From JBFMFH01 sp040752275 (GTDB lineage Bacteria; Acidobacteriota; Vicinamibacteria; Vicinamibacterales; JAKQTR01): a stretch of 64,000 bases of DNA. The notes under the pieces are model-generated. The model was not told the origin of the DNA. It did not search any database and was given only the letters and a program-made list of their open reading frames with translations. This document shows positions 46,686-55,665 of the stretch, piece after piece; positions within the stretch are counted from its first letter, which is position 1, and each line of letters opens with the position of its first letter. The stretch lies in assembly GCA_040752275.1 (NCBI GenBank), contig JBFMFH010000010.1:1-64000 (forward strand), in the 5' to 3' direction. A program made the translations under genes and the position numbers.

Positions 46686-48029
46686 ATGAACCTGAGACGC
46701 AACCTGACGCTCTTCGACATGACGATGATTGCCATCGGCGGCACCATCGGCTCCGGGATCTTCCTGACGCCGGCGACGATTGCCCGCGACGTGCACACAC
46801 CATGGCTGATCCTCGGCGTCTGGGTGATGGGCGGCCTGATCACCCTGGCTGGGGCGTTGACCTTCTCGGAACTCGCGTCGCTGCTGCCGGATGCCGGCGG
46901 ACAGTACGTCTTCCTGTCCCGCGCGTATGGCAGCCTCGTCGGATTCTTGTTTGGGTGGGCTTACTTCGTGGTTGTCAACGCCGGCGGGCTCGGAGCGCTC
47001 AGCCTCGCCTTCGCGACCTACCTCGGCTATTTCATCCCCCTGGGACCGGTGGGCTTGAAGGTGGTCGCCATCTGCGGCCTCCTGCTCCTGACCACGGTGA
47101 ATGTCGTGGGCGTGAAGGCCGGCGCCATCTTCTCAGATGTCTTCACGGTACTGAAGCTCCTCGGCATCGTCGGACTGGTCGCGACAGGCCTGGCGCTCGG
47201 GTCGTTCGCGACGACGGATTTCTCGTCGTCAGGGTTCCAGCCGCCCGAGAGCCTGTGGGGCGCCCTCGCCCTCGGCATGGTCGGCGTCTTGTGGTCCTAC
47301 GGCGGGTGGCAGCACGCAACCTACGCTGCCGCAGAGGTTCGACAGCCGCAGCGGACGTTGCCGCTGGCCATGACGATCGGGGCGGCAGCCGTAACGGTGA
47401 TCTACCTGCTCACCAACCTCGCCTACCTCTTCCTGCTGGCGCCGGAGCGCATGGCCGCATCGCCGACCATCGCCGCCGAGGCCGTCGAGACGGTCCTCGG
47501 GCCGATTGGCGGCAGCCTGATCTCGGTGGCCATCTTCATCTCGACCTTTGGCGTTGTCGGCATCTACACGTTGACCGCGCCCCGCATCTACTACGCCATG
47601 GCCGCGGACGGGCTGTTCTTCAAGAAGGTCGCCGAGGTCCATCCCCGCTTCCGCACCCCGGCGTTCGCCATCCTCCTGCAATCGCTGTGGGCGGCCGTGC
47701 TGGTCCTCTTCTGGGGCACCTTCGAGAACCTGATCTCCTACGTGGTGTTCACCGACTGGATCTTCTTCGCCCTTGGAGGCGCCAGCCTCATCGTGCTCCG
47801 CCGGACGCTGCCCGATGCGCCGCGGCCGTACCGCGTGCCTGGCTACCCCTGGGTGCCGCTGTTCTTCGTGGCGACGTCCACGTGGTTCGTGGTGATGACG
47901 CTCATCCAGAAGCCGGCGCAGGCCTGGGCGGGACTCGCCTTCCTGGGGATGGGCGTGCCGGTCCACTACTACTGGAAGACCCGAAACCACGGCCGGGCTG
48001 ACTTGTCGGCCGGCTCGGAGTCTTTGTAG
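46686..48029 (+). CDS. APC family amino acid permease
   Basis: 447 residues with twelve membrane segments. The first segment has the APC substrate motif GGTIGSGIF, followed by AGALTFSELASLLPDAGGQYVFL and later VLWSYGGWQHATYAAAEVRQPQRTLP. It is most like the LAT/SLC7-type permeases, so amino-acid uptake is expected. The ATG at 46686 (MNLRRNLTLFD) begins the conserved N-terminus. It follows a strong terminator, so it has its own promoter, and the next gene (BACON-like lipoprotein) is 45 bases downstream. Confidence 0.93.
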   Translation: MNLRRNLTLFDMTMIAIGGTIGSGIFLTPATIARDVHTPWLILGVWVMGGLITLAGALTFSELASLLPDAGGQYVFLSRAYGSLVGFLFGWAYFVVVNAGGLGALSLAFATYLGYFIPLGPVGLKVVAICGLLLLTTVNVVGVKAGAIFSDVFTVLKLLGIVGLVATGLALGSFATTDFSSSGFQPPESLWGALALGMVGVLWSYGGWQHATYAAAEVRQPQRTLPLAMTIGAAAVTVIYLLTNLAYLFLLAPERMAASPTIAAEAVETVLGPIGGSLISVAIFISTFGVVGIYTLTAPRIYYAMAADGLFFKKVAEVHPRFRTPAFAILLQSLWAAVLVLFWGTFENLISYVVFTDWIFFALGGASLIVLRRTLPDAPRPYRVPGYPWVPLFFVATSTWFVVMTLIQKPAQAWAGLAFLGMGVPVHYYWKTRNHGRADLSAGSESL

Positions 48030-48074
48030 AATGCGCGGGTAAGCCCCCGGGATTGAGTACGCCCCAGGGGACCC

Positions 48075-49520
48075 ATGCGCTACTCCCTTCCACTGTTGTT
48101 GGCTGCCGCTGTCGCGACGGGTTGCCGGCCGACACCGACTCAGCCGTCTCCGGATTGCACGTTCGCGCTCTCGACGACCACCGTCACAATCGGCGCGCCC
48201 GGCGGAAACGCGTCCGTCACCGTGTCGACGCAGGCGGGTTGCGCGTGGAGCGCCCGGCCGGACGCGGGCTGGATCGCCGTCACGAGCGGCGAAGGGGGCA
48301 CGGGTCCGGGCACTGTCGCGATTGCGGTCACGGCGAACGCCGACGTGACGACACGCACTGGCGCGCTGAGTGTCGCCGGCATCGCGGTGACCATCACACA
48401 GCAGGGCCAGCCTTGCACCTATGCCGTCACGCCGGCGGACCGGACGTTCGGGGCGGCGGGGGGAACCGGTACGATCGATGTCGTCGCGCCTGGGGCCTGC
48501 GCGTGGACGGCGGCCAGCAGCGCCGAGTGGCTGACGATTGCGTCCGGCGCTCGAGGCATGGGTGTTGTGGCCGCCACATCCACCGGCAGCGGTGCGGTGA
48601 CCTATCAGGTCGCAGCCAATCCCGACGCCGGCCCGAGGTCGGCGACCATCGAGGTCGCCGGCGCAACGCACACGGTCCGGCAGGCGGGCGCTCCCAGTTG
48701 TGCCATCGCGATCGCCCCGGACGATGAGTCCCTGGGCCCAGGAGGTGGAGCCGGGTCCTTCAGCATCAATGCGGCGGAGGGATGTGCGTGGGTGGTGCAG
48801 AGCACGGTCGAGTGGATCCGTGTGACCTCGCCGCCCGGAGGATCGGGAACCGGAAGCGGGCAGGCGTCCTACGTCGTCGACGAGAACGCCGGGCTCACCA
48901 TGCGCACCGGGACTCTGACTGTCGGCGAACGGACGTTCCTTGTCAGCCAGTCGGGGCTGGAGACGTGTACATACGTGGTGTCACCAACGTCGTTCTCGGA
49001 GTGCCTGAGAGGCGGGGAGCGAACCGTCTCGGTTGACACGCAGGAGGGCTGCGCATGGACCGCGAAGCCGGCCGCGGGGTGGCTGGCCGTCCTCTCCGGC
49101 CAGAGCGGGTCAGAAGCCGGCACGATCAGGTTCTCGTTCACCAGCAACTACCTGGCCACCCGGGAGGCGAACATCGAGGTCCGGTGGGCCGCGCCGACAC
49201 TGGGACAGAACGTCCGCGTCGTCCAGACGGGGTGCCTCTACGCCATCGTCCCGGACAGCATCGACCTTGCGGCGGCGGGCGGGGATTTCGCGTTCAACGT
49301 GTTCGCGAGCCCGGCCGAGCCGGCATGCGGCGGGCCGCTCCAGGATGCTTGCGTGTGGAGCGCCGTGTCGGGAGCGCCGTGGGTCACGATCCTCACGTCC
49401 ATGCCGCGGAACGGGGACGACCGGGTCACCTGTCGTGCTGCGCCGAACGCCACCGGCGCCGCCAGGACGGCGCCGATCACGATCGGCGGCCGGACGTTCG
49501 TCGTGCGCCAGGGCGGCTGA
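48075..49520 (+). CDS. Lipoprotein with five BACON-like repeats, each with a Cys pair
   Basis: 481 residues. A lipobox (VATGC, Cys17) shows lipid anchoring. Five repeats of about 90 residues follow, each with a pattern near C-x-Y/F-A-V-x-P...GG...GCAW...W-x-x-V...R-x-a-x-I...V-x-Q-x-G, typical of BACON (Bacteroidetes-associated carbohydrate-binding often N-terminal) beta sandwiches. In four repeats the two Cys lie exactly 28 apart (28/56, 114/142, 209/237, 298/326); in the fifth the distance is 39, with an 11-residue insertion. Conserved Cys pairs suggest a disulfide per domain, unusual for this family. No catalytic domain is present; surface binding or adhesion is likely. Confidence 0.88.
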   Translation: MRYSLPLLLAAAVATGCRPTPTQPSPDCTFALSTTTVTIGAPGGNASVTVSTQAGCAWSARPDAGWIAVTSGEGGTGPGTVAIAVTANADVTTRTGALSVAGIAVTITQQGQPCTYAVTPADRTFGAAGGTGTIDVVAPGACAWTAASSAEWLTIASGARGMGVVAATSTGSGAVTYQVAANPDAGPRSATIEVAGATHTVRQAGAPSCAIAIAPDDESLGPGGGAGSFSINAAEGCAWVVQSTVEWIRVTSPPGGSGTGSGQASYVVDENAGLTMRTGTLTVGERTFLVSQSGLETCTYVVSPTSFSECLRGGERTVSVDTQEGCAWTAKPAAGWLAVLSGQSGSEAGTIRFSFTSNYLATREANIEVRWAAPTLGQNVRVVQTGCLYAIVPDSIDLAAAGGDFAFNVFASPAEPACGGPLQDACVWSAVSGAPWVTILTSMPRNGDDRVTCRAAPNATGAARTAPITIGGRTFVVRQGG

Positions 49521-49553
49521 GCGAAGGCGGCCTCGGTTCGGCCGAGTGACATG

Positions 49554-49569
49554 CCCCGCCGCGGCGGGG
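49554..49569. terminator. Perfect 16-base palindrome between convergent genes
   Basis: CCCCGCCGCGGCGGGG is a perfect palindrome, with a smaller hairpin (CTCGGTTCGGCCGAG, about 49532-49546) just before it. It lies between the stops of the BACON-like gene and the convergent C69 gene. There is no T-tract, so termination is inferred from position. Confidence 0.4.
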
Positions 49570-49571
49570 TC

Positions 49572-51167
49572 CTATCGGACCAGCGGTTTGTAGCCGATCA
49601 GGTCATTCCACCACTGCGGGTATCCCGTCGTCTGGCCGTCGACCATCCCCATCGCGTACTTGCCCAGCAGCATGTCGCCGAGTCGGAGCCAGTCCTGCTG
49701 CCAGGCGATGGCATTGGAGGAGCCGTACTGGGTCAGCAGGCTGACCGCCGTCTGTGGGTCCTTGGCGTACATCTGCGCCACGAACTCGAGCACCCTTGGC
49801 GTGAGGGCATAGAGCATGGACAACCGCGGCTCACGCGCGGCACGGACATGCGTGATGGCTTCGTTGAAGTGCAACTCGGCCATCTGCTGCACATAGATGT
49901 TCGTCCAGAACCCGGACTCGCGATCGAACGGCCCGTAGCGTTCGCCCCGGCTCAGGAATGCGGGGATCTCGTCCATGATGGGCCAGAGGGGCGTGAGATA
50001 CGACGTCGCGGGCGCGCCGTAGGCGAACCAACTGGTGCCGCGAAGCGGCTCGGGCAGCGAGGCGTTGACCTGCCCGACATGGAGGTAGTAGGTCCGCTGC
50101 ACGTTGATGCTGCGCTCGAAGGCGCCCTTTCCGCCCCGGTTGACGTAGCGGATCGGGTTTCCCCACGGGCCGGCGGCCGGCCCCTTGGTCATGTCGTAGG
50201 GCGTCCCTTCGTAGTAGTCAGCCTGGATCTTCCGGATGTCCTCGAGCGTGAGCGGCTTGTCGGGCTTCACCGAGAAGGGGTATCGCGCCTGCGTCGGGGG
50301 CAGCTTCAACGACGGGGCAATGAGATCGAACACGCGCCACTCGCGCCGCGAGGAGGTCACCGGTTCGTCCGGCGCGTAGATGTCGTGGACCACGAACGGC
50401 TTGCCGGCGTTCGGGTCGAACCACCCCTGCTCGACCGCAAACGACACGATCTTCGGCGACGCCATGACGTTGGCCGTGTCGGAGAGGTCGATAACGCCAA
50501 TGCGTGCTCGGTTCGCGGCAACGAACACATGGTCGTCCGGAATGCGCACGGCCGCCCAGATGTCGCGCCCGTAGAACTCGGCCGCCCAGGTTTCGGTGCC
50601 GTCGGTCACCGTCATGGTCTCGCCACCGCCCCCGGTCTCGGTCAGGAAGCCGAACTGCTCGACGAGCGTGCCCATGGTCCGAACCGCCTCGCGGGCGGTG
50701 GCCGCCCGCTCGAGCGCCACGTCCTGAGCCATCCAGCAATCAATCAGGCCGTCGCCCTTCGTCCACATGACCTCCCGGACCTTCTTGCCGTAGTCGGTGG
50801 TCGTGTCGATGCCGAAGGTGGACTCGGCGATGGCCACGCCTTTCTCGTTCATGAACGAGTAGCGCGACATGAAGTACCGGTAGGTGTGCGGCGCCTGCGG
50901 AATCTCGCCCAGCACGTTGCCGCCGTCGGGGGTGTGGGCGTTGGCGACGATCTTCCGCGTCGCACCGTCGGGCCAGTCCCGCGCTGGTACGATGCGCAGC
51001 GGATAGTTCGCCACGCTCGAGTCGTCGTTGTGAGTGATGACCGTCGTCCCGTCGGCCATCGCCCGCCTGCCGACACCCAGGATGGTGCAGGCGTCGAGCG
51101 CCGGCCCCCACTGCAGCACGACGATGCCGATGAGCATCCACGCTGTTCCACGCGAGTACTTCCTCAT
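49572..51167 (-). CDS. C69 family dipeptidase (secreted), paralogue 2
   Basis: 531 residues: a signal peptide (about 1-25), then the C69 N-terminal nucleophile region DACTILGVGRRAMADGTTVITHNDDS, with Cys27 as likely nucleophile after cleavage. Family features are MNEKGVAIAESTFGID, AAEFYGRDIWAAVRIPDDHVFVAANRARIG and the C-terminal helical part. It is a full-length paralogue of the gene at 14693. It is downstream of the M14-like hydrolase gene on the same strand, separated by a heptamer array, and may be the terminal gene of that cluster. Confidence 0.92.
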   Translation of the reverse strand: MRKYSRGTAWMLIGIVVLQWGPALDACTILGVGRRAMADGTTVITHNDDSSVANYPLRIVPARDWPDGATRKIVANAHTPDGGNVLGEIPQAPHTYRYFMSRYSFMNEKGVAIAESTFGIDTTTDYGKKVREVMWTKGDGLIDCWMAQDVALERAATAREAVRTMGTLVEQFGFLTETGGGGETMTVTDGTETWAAEFYGRDIWAAVRIPDDHVFVAANRARIGVIDLSDTANVMASPKIVSFAVEQGWFDPNAGKPFVVHDIYAPDEPVTSSRREWRVFDLIAPSLKLPPTQARYPFSVKPDKPLTLEDIRKIQADYYEGTPYDMTKGPAAGPWGNPIRYVNRGGKGAFERSINVQRTYYLHVGQVNASLPEPLRGTSWFAYGAPATSYLTPLWPIMDEIPAFLSRGERYGPFDRESGFWTNIYVQQMAELHFNEAITHVRAAREPRLSMLYALTPRVLEFVAQMYAKDPQTAVSLLTQYGSSNAIAWQQDWLRLGDMLLGKYAMGMVDGQTTGYPQWWNDLIGYKPLVR

Positions 51168-51184
51168 GGTGACCTCTCTCCTGT

Positions 51185-51252
51185 CGCCTGACGCCTGCCG
51201 CCTGCCGCCCGTCCCCTCCCCTGTCGCCCGTCGCCCGCCGCCCGCCGCCTGC
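51185..51252. repeat. Heptamer tandem repeats (CGCCTGC/CCCGCCG variants)
   Basis: About nine degenerate heptamers (CGCCTGA, CGCCTGC twice, CGCCCGT, CCCCTCC, CCTGTCG, CCCGTCG, CCCGCCG twice) run between the C69 dipeptidase and the M14-like hydrolase genes. The 7-base period is clear although the unit drifts. Confidence 0.8.
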
Positions 51253-52460
51253 TAGTTCCTGAACACCCTTCTCGGATCCGCCTTCGCGGGATCGTGCAGG
51301 AAGAACCCGATGCCCCGCTCCATGACCTGAGCGTAGGTCGGCCAGGTCACCTTCATGGTCTTGGCCGGATGGAACTCGCCCATCTGCTTGATCACCTCAA
51401 GCGCGCCGGAGAGGTGCCGGCCGACCCGGTAGTCGAGCGAGGCGCCAGTCTTGATGTCGTAGTCCGCGTAGAGGAGTCCGCGGTCCGCCGCCGTCTGCAT
51501 GAACTCGTCCCGGCCGGTCACCATCAGGTCTTCGGTCATCGGACCGACGAACTTGTCGATGAACGGCTCTGGCGTTTCCATCAGGACCGCGAACGAGTCG
51601 GTGAAGTCTCCGATCTCGCGGTGGGTCAGCCCCCGCAACGTCTTCGGCGAGGTCTCGGTCTTCATCGGGAACTGCTCGGCCGACAGCATCATTGCCGCCA
51701 TCATGCAGAGTTCCTCGGCCCGCTGGTGGCAGACGTAGGTCGAGACGACGGGATAGCCGAGCGAGGCTTCGTGCACGTCGATGGTCAGGTCGATCCTCTC
51801 TCGGCGGATGAGCTCGCTGATGGCGTAGGCCGTGCGCTCGGTGAGGTTGCCGTCCGGCCGGCCGGGGAAGGCGCGGTTGAGGTTGCGGCTGTCCTGGTAG
51901 GCGAGGTTCTGCCTTGACGGATAGTGGACGAAGGTGAACGGGTCGGGCCATTGCTCCAGCGGGCTCGTCTCGCGGTCGCCGATTCGATAGGTCTTCTCGC
52001 CCCACGGCGTCTTCACGCGGAAGAACGGCGGGTAGGCATTGCCGAGCATGCCCAGCGTCGCGGCGCTCATGTTGCCCCGGGGGATGACGAACACCCGCCC
52101 CTGGCTGACCTCGATGTTCTCCATCACCACGTAGGCCATCACCGGGCTCGCGGGTTCGTAGGGGTGAGTCCCGCCGAGAATCAGCGCCGATCCACCTGGC
52201 ACGCCCGAGTCGAACACGTACACGGGAGCATCCATGAGCGTGCCGCTGATGCCGGTGAAGTACGTGCTCAGCGGTAGCTGTGCGGTCAGGGCCTCCGACA
52301 CCACTACCGTCTCGCGGAACTCGCGCAGCGCGCGGATGTCCCGGGTGCCGGCGACCATCAGCACCATGGCGGCCACGACCAGCGCCATGCGTCTGGCCGC
52401 CAGTGCCCGGCCGCCTCGCCGCCCCCGGGGTTTCGATTGTCCATCGCGTCCTACCTTCAC
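51252..52460 (-). CDS. M14/AstE-AspA-like zinc hydrolase (secreted or anchored)
   Basis: 402 residues. A hydrophobic segment (about 24-45) acts as signal or anchor. It then has a carboxypeptidase-like fold with zinc ligands in GGTHPYEPAS (HxxE), a substrate region NLNRAFPGRPDGNLTERTA and the third ligand in IDVHEASLG. This matches the succinylglutamate desuccinylase/aspartoacylase group, which cleaves amide bonds of acylated amino acids. The likely substrate is an acyl- or gamma-glutamyl-type compound, but this is inference. The GTG start has a GAGGTGA site and follows the 57-codon gene by 9 bases in the PgsW-like cluster. Confidence 0.82.
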   Translation of the reverse strand: MKVGRDGQSKPRGRRGGRALAARRMALVVAAMVLMVAGTRDIRALREFRETVVVSEALTAQLPLSTYFTGISGTLMDAPVYVFDSGVPGGSALILGGTHPYEPASPVMAYVVMENIEVSQGRVFVIPRGNMSAATLGMLGNAYPPFFRVKTPWGEKTYRIGDRETSPLEQWPDPFTFVHYPSRQNLAYQDSRNLNRAFPGRPDGNLTERTAYAISELIRRERIDLTIDVHEASLGYPVVSTYVCHQRAEELCMMAAMMLSAEQFPMKTETSPKTLRGLTHREIGDFTDSFAVLMETPEPFIDKFVGPMTEDLMVTGRDEFMQTAADRGLLYADYDIKTGASLDYRVGRHLSGALEVIKQMGEFHPAKTMKVTWPTYAQVMERGIGFFLHDPAKADPRRVFRN

Positions 52461-52469
52461 GACGTCACC

Positions 52470-52643
52470 TCACTTGATGTGCAGCGCCCTGAGCAGAAAC
52501 GGGATGATGGTGTACGCGTACACGATGTCGTACGCGATTCCCGGACGCGTCTTCCTCCCGAACAGCCGTGACAGGAGCAGCAGCGCGACGACGCCGGACA
52601 TCACGAAGTAGCTGTCGTGAATCAGCCGCTGGAGCAGGATCAT
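52470..52643 (-). CDS. 57-residue membrane protein in the PgsW-like cluster
   Basis: A short frame with ATG at 52643 encodes 57 residues and ends at TGA, 9 bases before the M14-like gene start. Two hydrophobic stretches are present: about 12-28 (YFVMSGVVALLLLSRLF) and 36-51 (GIAYDIVYAYTIIPFLL), with basic residues between. It sits 16 bases after the permease stop. Tight spacing on both sides and a clean coding frame support a real gene. No family is recognised. It might be a small subunit or accessory of the permease. Confidence 0.65.
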   Translation of the reverse strand: MILLQRLIHDSYFVMSGVVALLLLSRLFGRKTRPGIAYDIVYAYTIIPFLLRALHIK

Positions 52644-52659
52644 CGGCACACCACCCGCG

Positions 52660-53961
52660 TCAGTACTTCACCAGAAACGCGAACCCCCGGGGGACGATCA
52701 GCATCGCCAGCGCCACGAACCCCATGACGAACCAGGGGACGGCCGTGGCCTTGAGGAACGACAGGTAGCTGCCCTCGTAGCCCACCGTCTCGATCGCCGT
52801 CCGACCGACGATCCGCGACGGCGGCAGGCAGTCGCCGAGGGCGAACAGCAGGCTGAAGGCTGCCGCCACGACCGTAACGTTGGCACCGACGGCGTTGAAC
52901 ACGAAGATCAGCGGGGTCCCGAGGATCACGGCGCTTCCGAATCCCAGCGACCCCTGTGCCAGGGGACAGACGAGCAGCGCAGTGGTGTAGATGCCCACAA
53001 TCGGCAGCGCCACGAAGCCGATGGCAATCAGGCCGCGCACGCCGGTCGCCGCGAGGATATTCACGAGCACGCCGACGCTCACCATCGTTGCCACCAGCGG
53101 GAACACCTGCTCGACGGTGTCGTTGACGACCTCGCGCCAGCGCGCGAACGGCCGCCGAACCGGGTCGAGGGCGACGGTCGCCAGCCCACAGATCGTGAAG
53201 ATCAGAGGGAACCCCAGTGTCGGAACGGCGAACGCCGCGTACTTGGCCGCGAGGCTCAGCCCTACCAGAATGGCGAGGGGAATGGCCGCGCGCCACCAGG
53301 TCATCCCGGGCGGAAGCGGGGGCAACCCAGCCAGGATGGCGTCTCTCGACTGCGGCACGGCTCCCCACCCGAGCGCAACGACGGTGGCGAATGCCACAAT
53401 GAGCACCGGCACCAGCAGAACCAGGTCGAACCCCACGTACGGCATGTTCGCCCCGGCGGCCATCAGCATCGCCCAGACGTTGATCGGGGGTGCGACTGCC
53501 GAGAGGATGCCCAGCATGAAGACGAACGCCGCGACACGCCGTTCGGCCAGGCCCATCAGCCGCAGGACGGCCGCCACGAGTCCTCCCACGACGAGGATGG
53601 AGACCACGCCAGCGCCCGTCAGCGCGCCAGGAATGAGCATCAGGAGCGCGAGAACCTGCAACAGCCACCACTTCCGGCGGTGCAGCCTGGTGACCAGCGC
53701 GCGCACCAGCGCGTTCATCGCGCCCACCTCGGCGTAGGCGTTCATGAAGATGCACGCCGTGATGAAGATGAACGCGAGGTCCAGGAAGGTGAAGGTGCCC
53801 TCGACGAACAGCCGGGCGGGGAACCCCAACCCTGCCACCAGCGCGCCCACCAGCGCGGTCACCACCATCGACAGCTCCGGTGACCGAAACCGCCAGCTGC
53901 TGAGCGCGAAGCTCAGCACCATCGCCGCGAGCGTGTACGACGTCGTCGCGTAGGTACTCAC
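52660..53961 (-). CDS. TRAP/DctM-like large permease (ion transporter superfamily)
   Basis: 433 residues with about eleven to twelve membrane segments. DctM-like features are the loop LALLMLIPGALTGAGVVSILVVGGL, then GILSAVAPPINVWAMLMAAGANMPYVGF (the PPxN element), and a second inverted half ending LGDCLPPSRIVGRTAIETVGY. TRAP systems also need a periplasmic binding protein and small membrane protein; DUF6305 precedes it and a 57-residue membrane protein follows. GTG start; the DUF6305 stop is one base upstream of the start region, so coupling is tight. Confidence 0.8.
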   Translation of the reverse strand: MSTYATTSYTLAAMVLSFALSSWRFRSPELSMVVTALVGALVAGLGFPARLFVEGTFTFLDLAFIFITACIFMNAYAEVGAMNALVRALVTRLHRRKWWLLQVLALLMLIPGALTGAGVVSILVVGGLVAAVLRLMGLAERRVAAFVFMLGILSAVAPPINVWAMLMAAGANMPYVGFDLVLLVPVLIVAFATVVALGWGAVPQSRDAILAGLPPLPPGMTWWRAAIPLAILVGLSLAAKYAAFAVPTLGFPLIFTICGLATVALDPVRRPFARWREVVNDTVEQVFPLVATMVSVGVLVNILAATGVRGLIAIGFVALPIVGIYTTALLVCPLAQGSLGFGSAVILGTPLIFVFNAVGANVTVVAAAFSLLFALGDCLPPSRIVGRTAIETVGYEGSYLSFLKATAVPWFVMGFVALAMLIVPRGFAFLVKY

Positions 53962-53962
53962 G

Positions 53963-54559
53963 TCACTTCCCGTACATCGCCTTCACGACCTCCCCGAAGT
54001 CGACCGCATCGTCGATGAACGTGAGCGGGGCGCCCGTCTTCCTCGAAATCGCGTCGAACCGCCCGTCCGCGTTGCCGTCCTTCTTGACCACGAGGGAGCC
54101 GGCGTACGGCGCGATGGCGTCGATGCACCGCTCGTCCGCGCCGCCGGGCTTCCCTCGCCGCGTCTTGCCCTCGAGCAGCACCACGACGATCTGCAGCTTG
54201 AGCGTCCTCGCTTCGGCCATCATCGCGTTCAGGCGGTCGATCTCCTGGTCGATCGTGATGCCGGAGGCGCCGAGCCCTTTGGCTGTGGAGCCAAGCACCA
54301 CCATCAGCGTTCTGTACGGCTTGGCCCTGAGATCCGCCGGCTGCGGCTCGGCGTTGTAGTCGAAATCGGTCACCACCCCCGTCCGCTGCAGGAGGAGGCG
54401 GGCCATCTTGGCGCCCGGACCCTGCCCGGCGTTGGTAATCAGCAACGGGACCTGGCCCTTGACTGGCGGAGCGCCGGAAACCGACCCGTGCACGGTCGGT
54501 GCCGTCGCGAGCACCGCCACCACCACCACCATCATCCCCATCCACGTGTTGCGCCTCAT
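53963..54559 (-). CDS. DUF6305 family secreted protein
   Basis: 198 residues with a signal peptide (about 1-25), then a small alpha/beta fold: PLLITNAGQGPGAKMARLLLQRTG, YRTLMVVLGSTAKGLGASGITI and ADERCIDAIAPYAGSLVVKKDGN. The first motif suggests a Rossmann-like periplasmic domain. DUF6305 has no assigned function. In this cluster it could be the solute-binding partner of the permease, but its fold is unlike typical TRAP DctP proteins. The ATG has an AGGAGAG site 7 bases upstream. It starts 58 bases after the PgsW-like gene stop. Confidence 0.8.
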   Translation of the reverse strand: MRRNTWMGMMVVVVAVLATAPTVHGSVSGAPPVKGQVPLLITNAGQGPGAKMARLLLQRTGVVTDFDYNAEPQPADLRAKPYRTLMVVLGSTAKGLGASGITIDQEIDRLNAMMAEARTLKLQIVVVLLEGKTRRGKPGGADERCIDAIAPYAGSLVVKKDGNADGRFDAISRKTGAPLTFIDDAVDFGEVVKAMYGK

Positions 54560-54617
54560 CACATCTCTCCTGTGCTGTGTCTCGATCACCGCCGGGACGA
54601 GCTTCTGGACGGCCCAG

Positions 54618-55622
54618 TCAGTCGTGCATGTCCCGCCTCGTACCCGCCAGCGGCAGCGGTGCCGGGTCGAACGGCACACCGTTGTCGCGCGCCAAGCCGC
54701 GCACGTGCAGCAGGTGGACGACCGCCACACCCCGCGCTGCAAACTCGAACACCAGCCCTCGGGTCGGCGATGCCGGGATGGCCGGCACCTCCCGCACGAG
54801 GCCGTTCGGGAGGTCCAGTGAGGCGGGCGTGTTGCCGAAGCTGGCCGAGGCGCCGCCGATGTTCACGAAGCACCGGATCGGCCTCCCGCGGCTGGCTGCG
54901 GCGTAGATCGACAGGCGCCGCTCGATGCTCTCAGCGAGCGAAGCCGCGTCGATGACGGGCAGGCCGCTCCGGCGGGCTTCGGCCGCGAGCATCGTCCCGT
55001 CCTCGTCGAAGAGCACGCCGGCACCACGGTCTTCATGGCCGCCCGGCGAGACGGCGGCGAGTTCGTACGGCAGGAGCCCTTCCGTCCGGAGATGCGACAG
55101 CATCTCCACGAAGGTGAAGCCCGGGAGGTTGGCCCCATACATCGACGATCCGATCGAGTAGATCACGATCGGCTCCAGTTCCAGGGCACGCGCGGCAGAC
55201 AGCGTCGCCAGCAGAAGGGCCGGGAACGACCCGCTGGCCCCCACCCCCACCACGTCTCCGCGGCCGAGACCGGCCTCGCGGAAGTACCGCACCATCACGG
55301 CGGCGAACGCCGGATTTGTCGTCGTCCGCTTGGTCTCGACGTCGCCGAGCGAGGTCGTCAACGGGGTGAATTCGTCGCCGATGATGCCAGTCTCGTTCGG
55401 ATCGAGCGCGGGGTCGATCGGCCGGCCGAGCGACAGCCGAAGCGCTCTGATCGCGTCGAGGGATCGGGCCATCACCTCGGCGGCGAGGGCTTCGCCGGCA
55501 ACGGCGCCTCGCACATCCGGACGCACGGCGGCCGCCTGTACGTGCACCGTATCGCTATGGGTGGCGACAGGCACGCACAACGAGAGGACGAGCCAGAGGG
55601 TTCGGCAGGAGCACTGGCGCAT
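54618..55622 (-). CDS. PgsW-like protein (poly-gamma-glutamate system-associated)
   Basis: 334 residues: a signal or anchor (about 1-22), then a domain with ETGIIGDEFTPLTTSLGDVETKRTTTNPAFAAVMV, GRGDVVGVGASGSFPALLLATLSAA and GGHEDRGAGVLFDEDG, and a C-terminal FVNIGGASASFGN. This pattern resembles the poly-gamma-glutamate system protein PgsW family as I recall it. There is no PgsB or PgsC in the window, so a link to gamma-glutamyl polymer is inference. It is the first gene of the minus-strand cluster; a symmetric inverted repeat with a -10-like element lies about 45 bases upstream. Confidence 0.75.
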   Translation of the reverse strand: MRQCSCRTLWLVLSLCVPVATHSDTVHVQAAAVRPDVRGAVAGEALAAEVMARSLDAIRALRLSLGRPIDPALDPNETGIIGDEFTPLTTSLGDVETKRTTTNPAFAAVMVRYFREAGLGRGDVVGVGASGSFPALLLATLSAARALELEPIVIYSIGSSMYGANLPGFTFVEMLSHLRTEGLLPYELAAVSPGGHEDRGAGVLFDEDGTMLAAEARRSGLPVIDAASLAESIERRLSIYAAASRGRPIRCFVNIGGASASFGNTPASLDLPNGLVREVPAIPASPTRGLVFEFAARGVAVVHLLHVRGLARDNGVPFDPAPLPLAGTRRDMHD

Positions 55623-55665
55623 GCGACGGTAGCAGTTCGGGGGGCTGCCGACACGGCCGCCGCGT

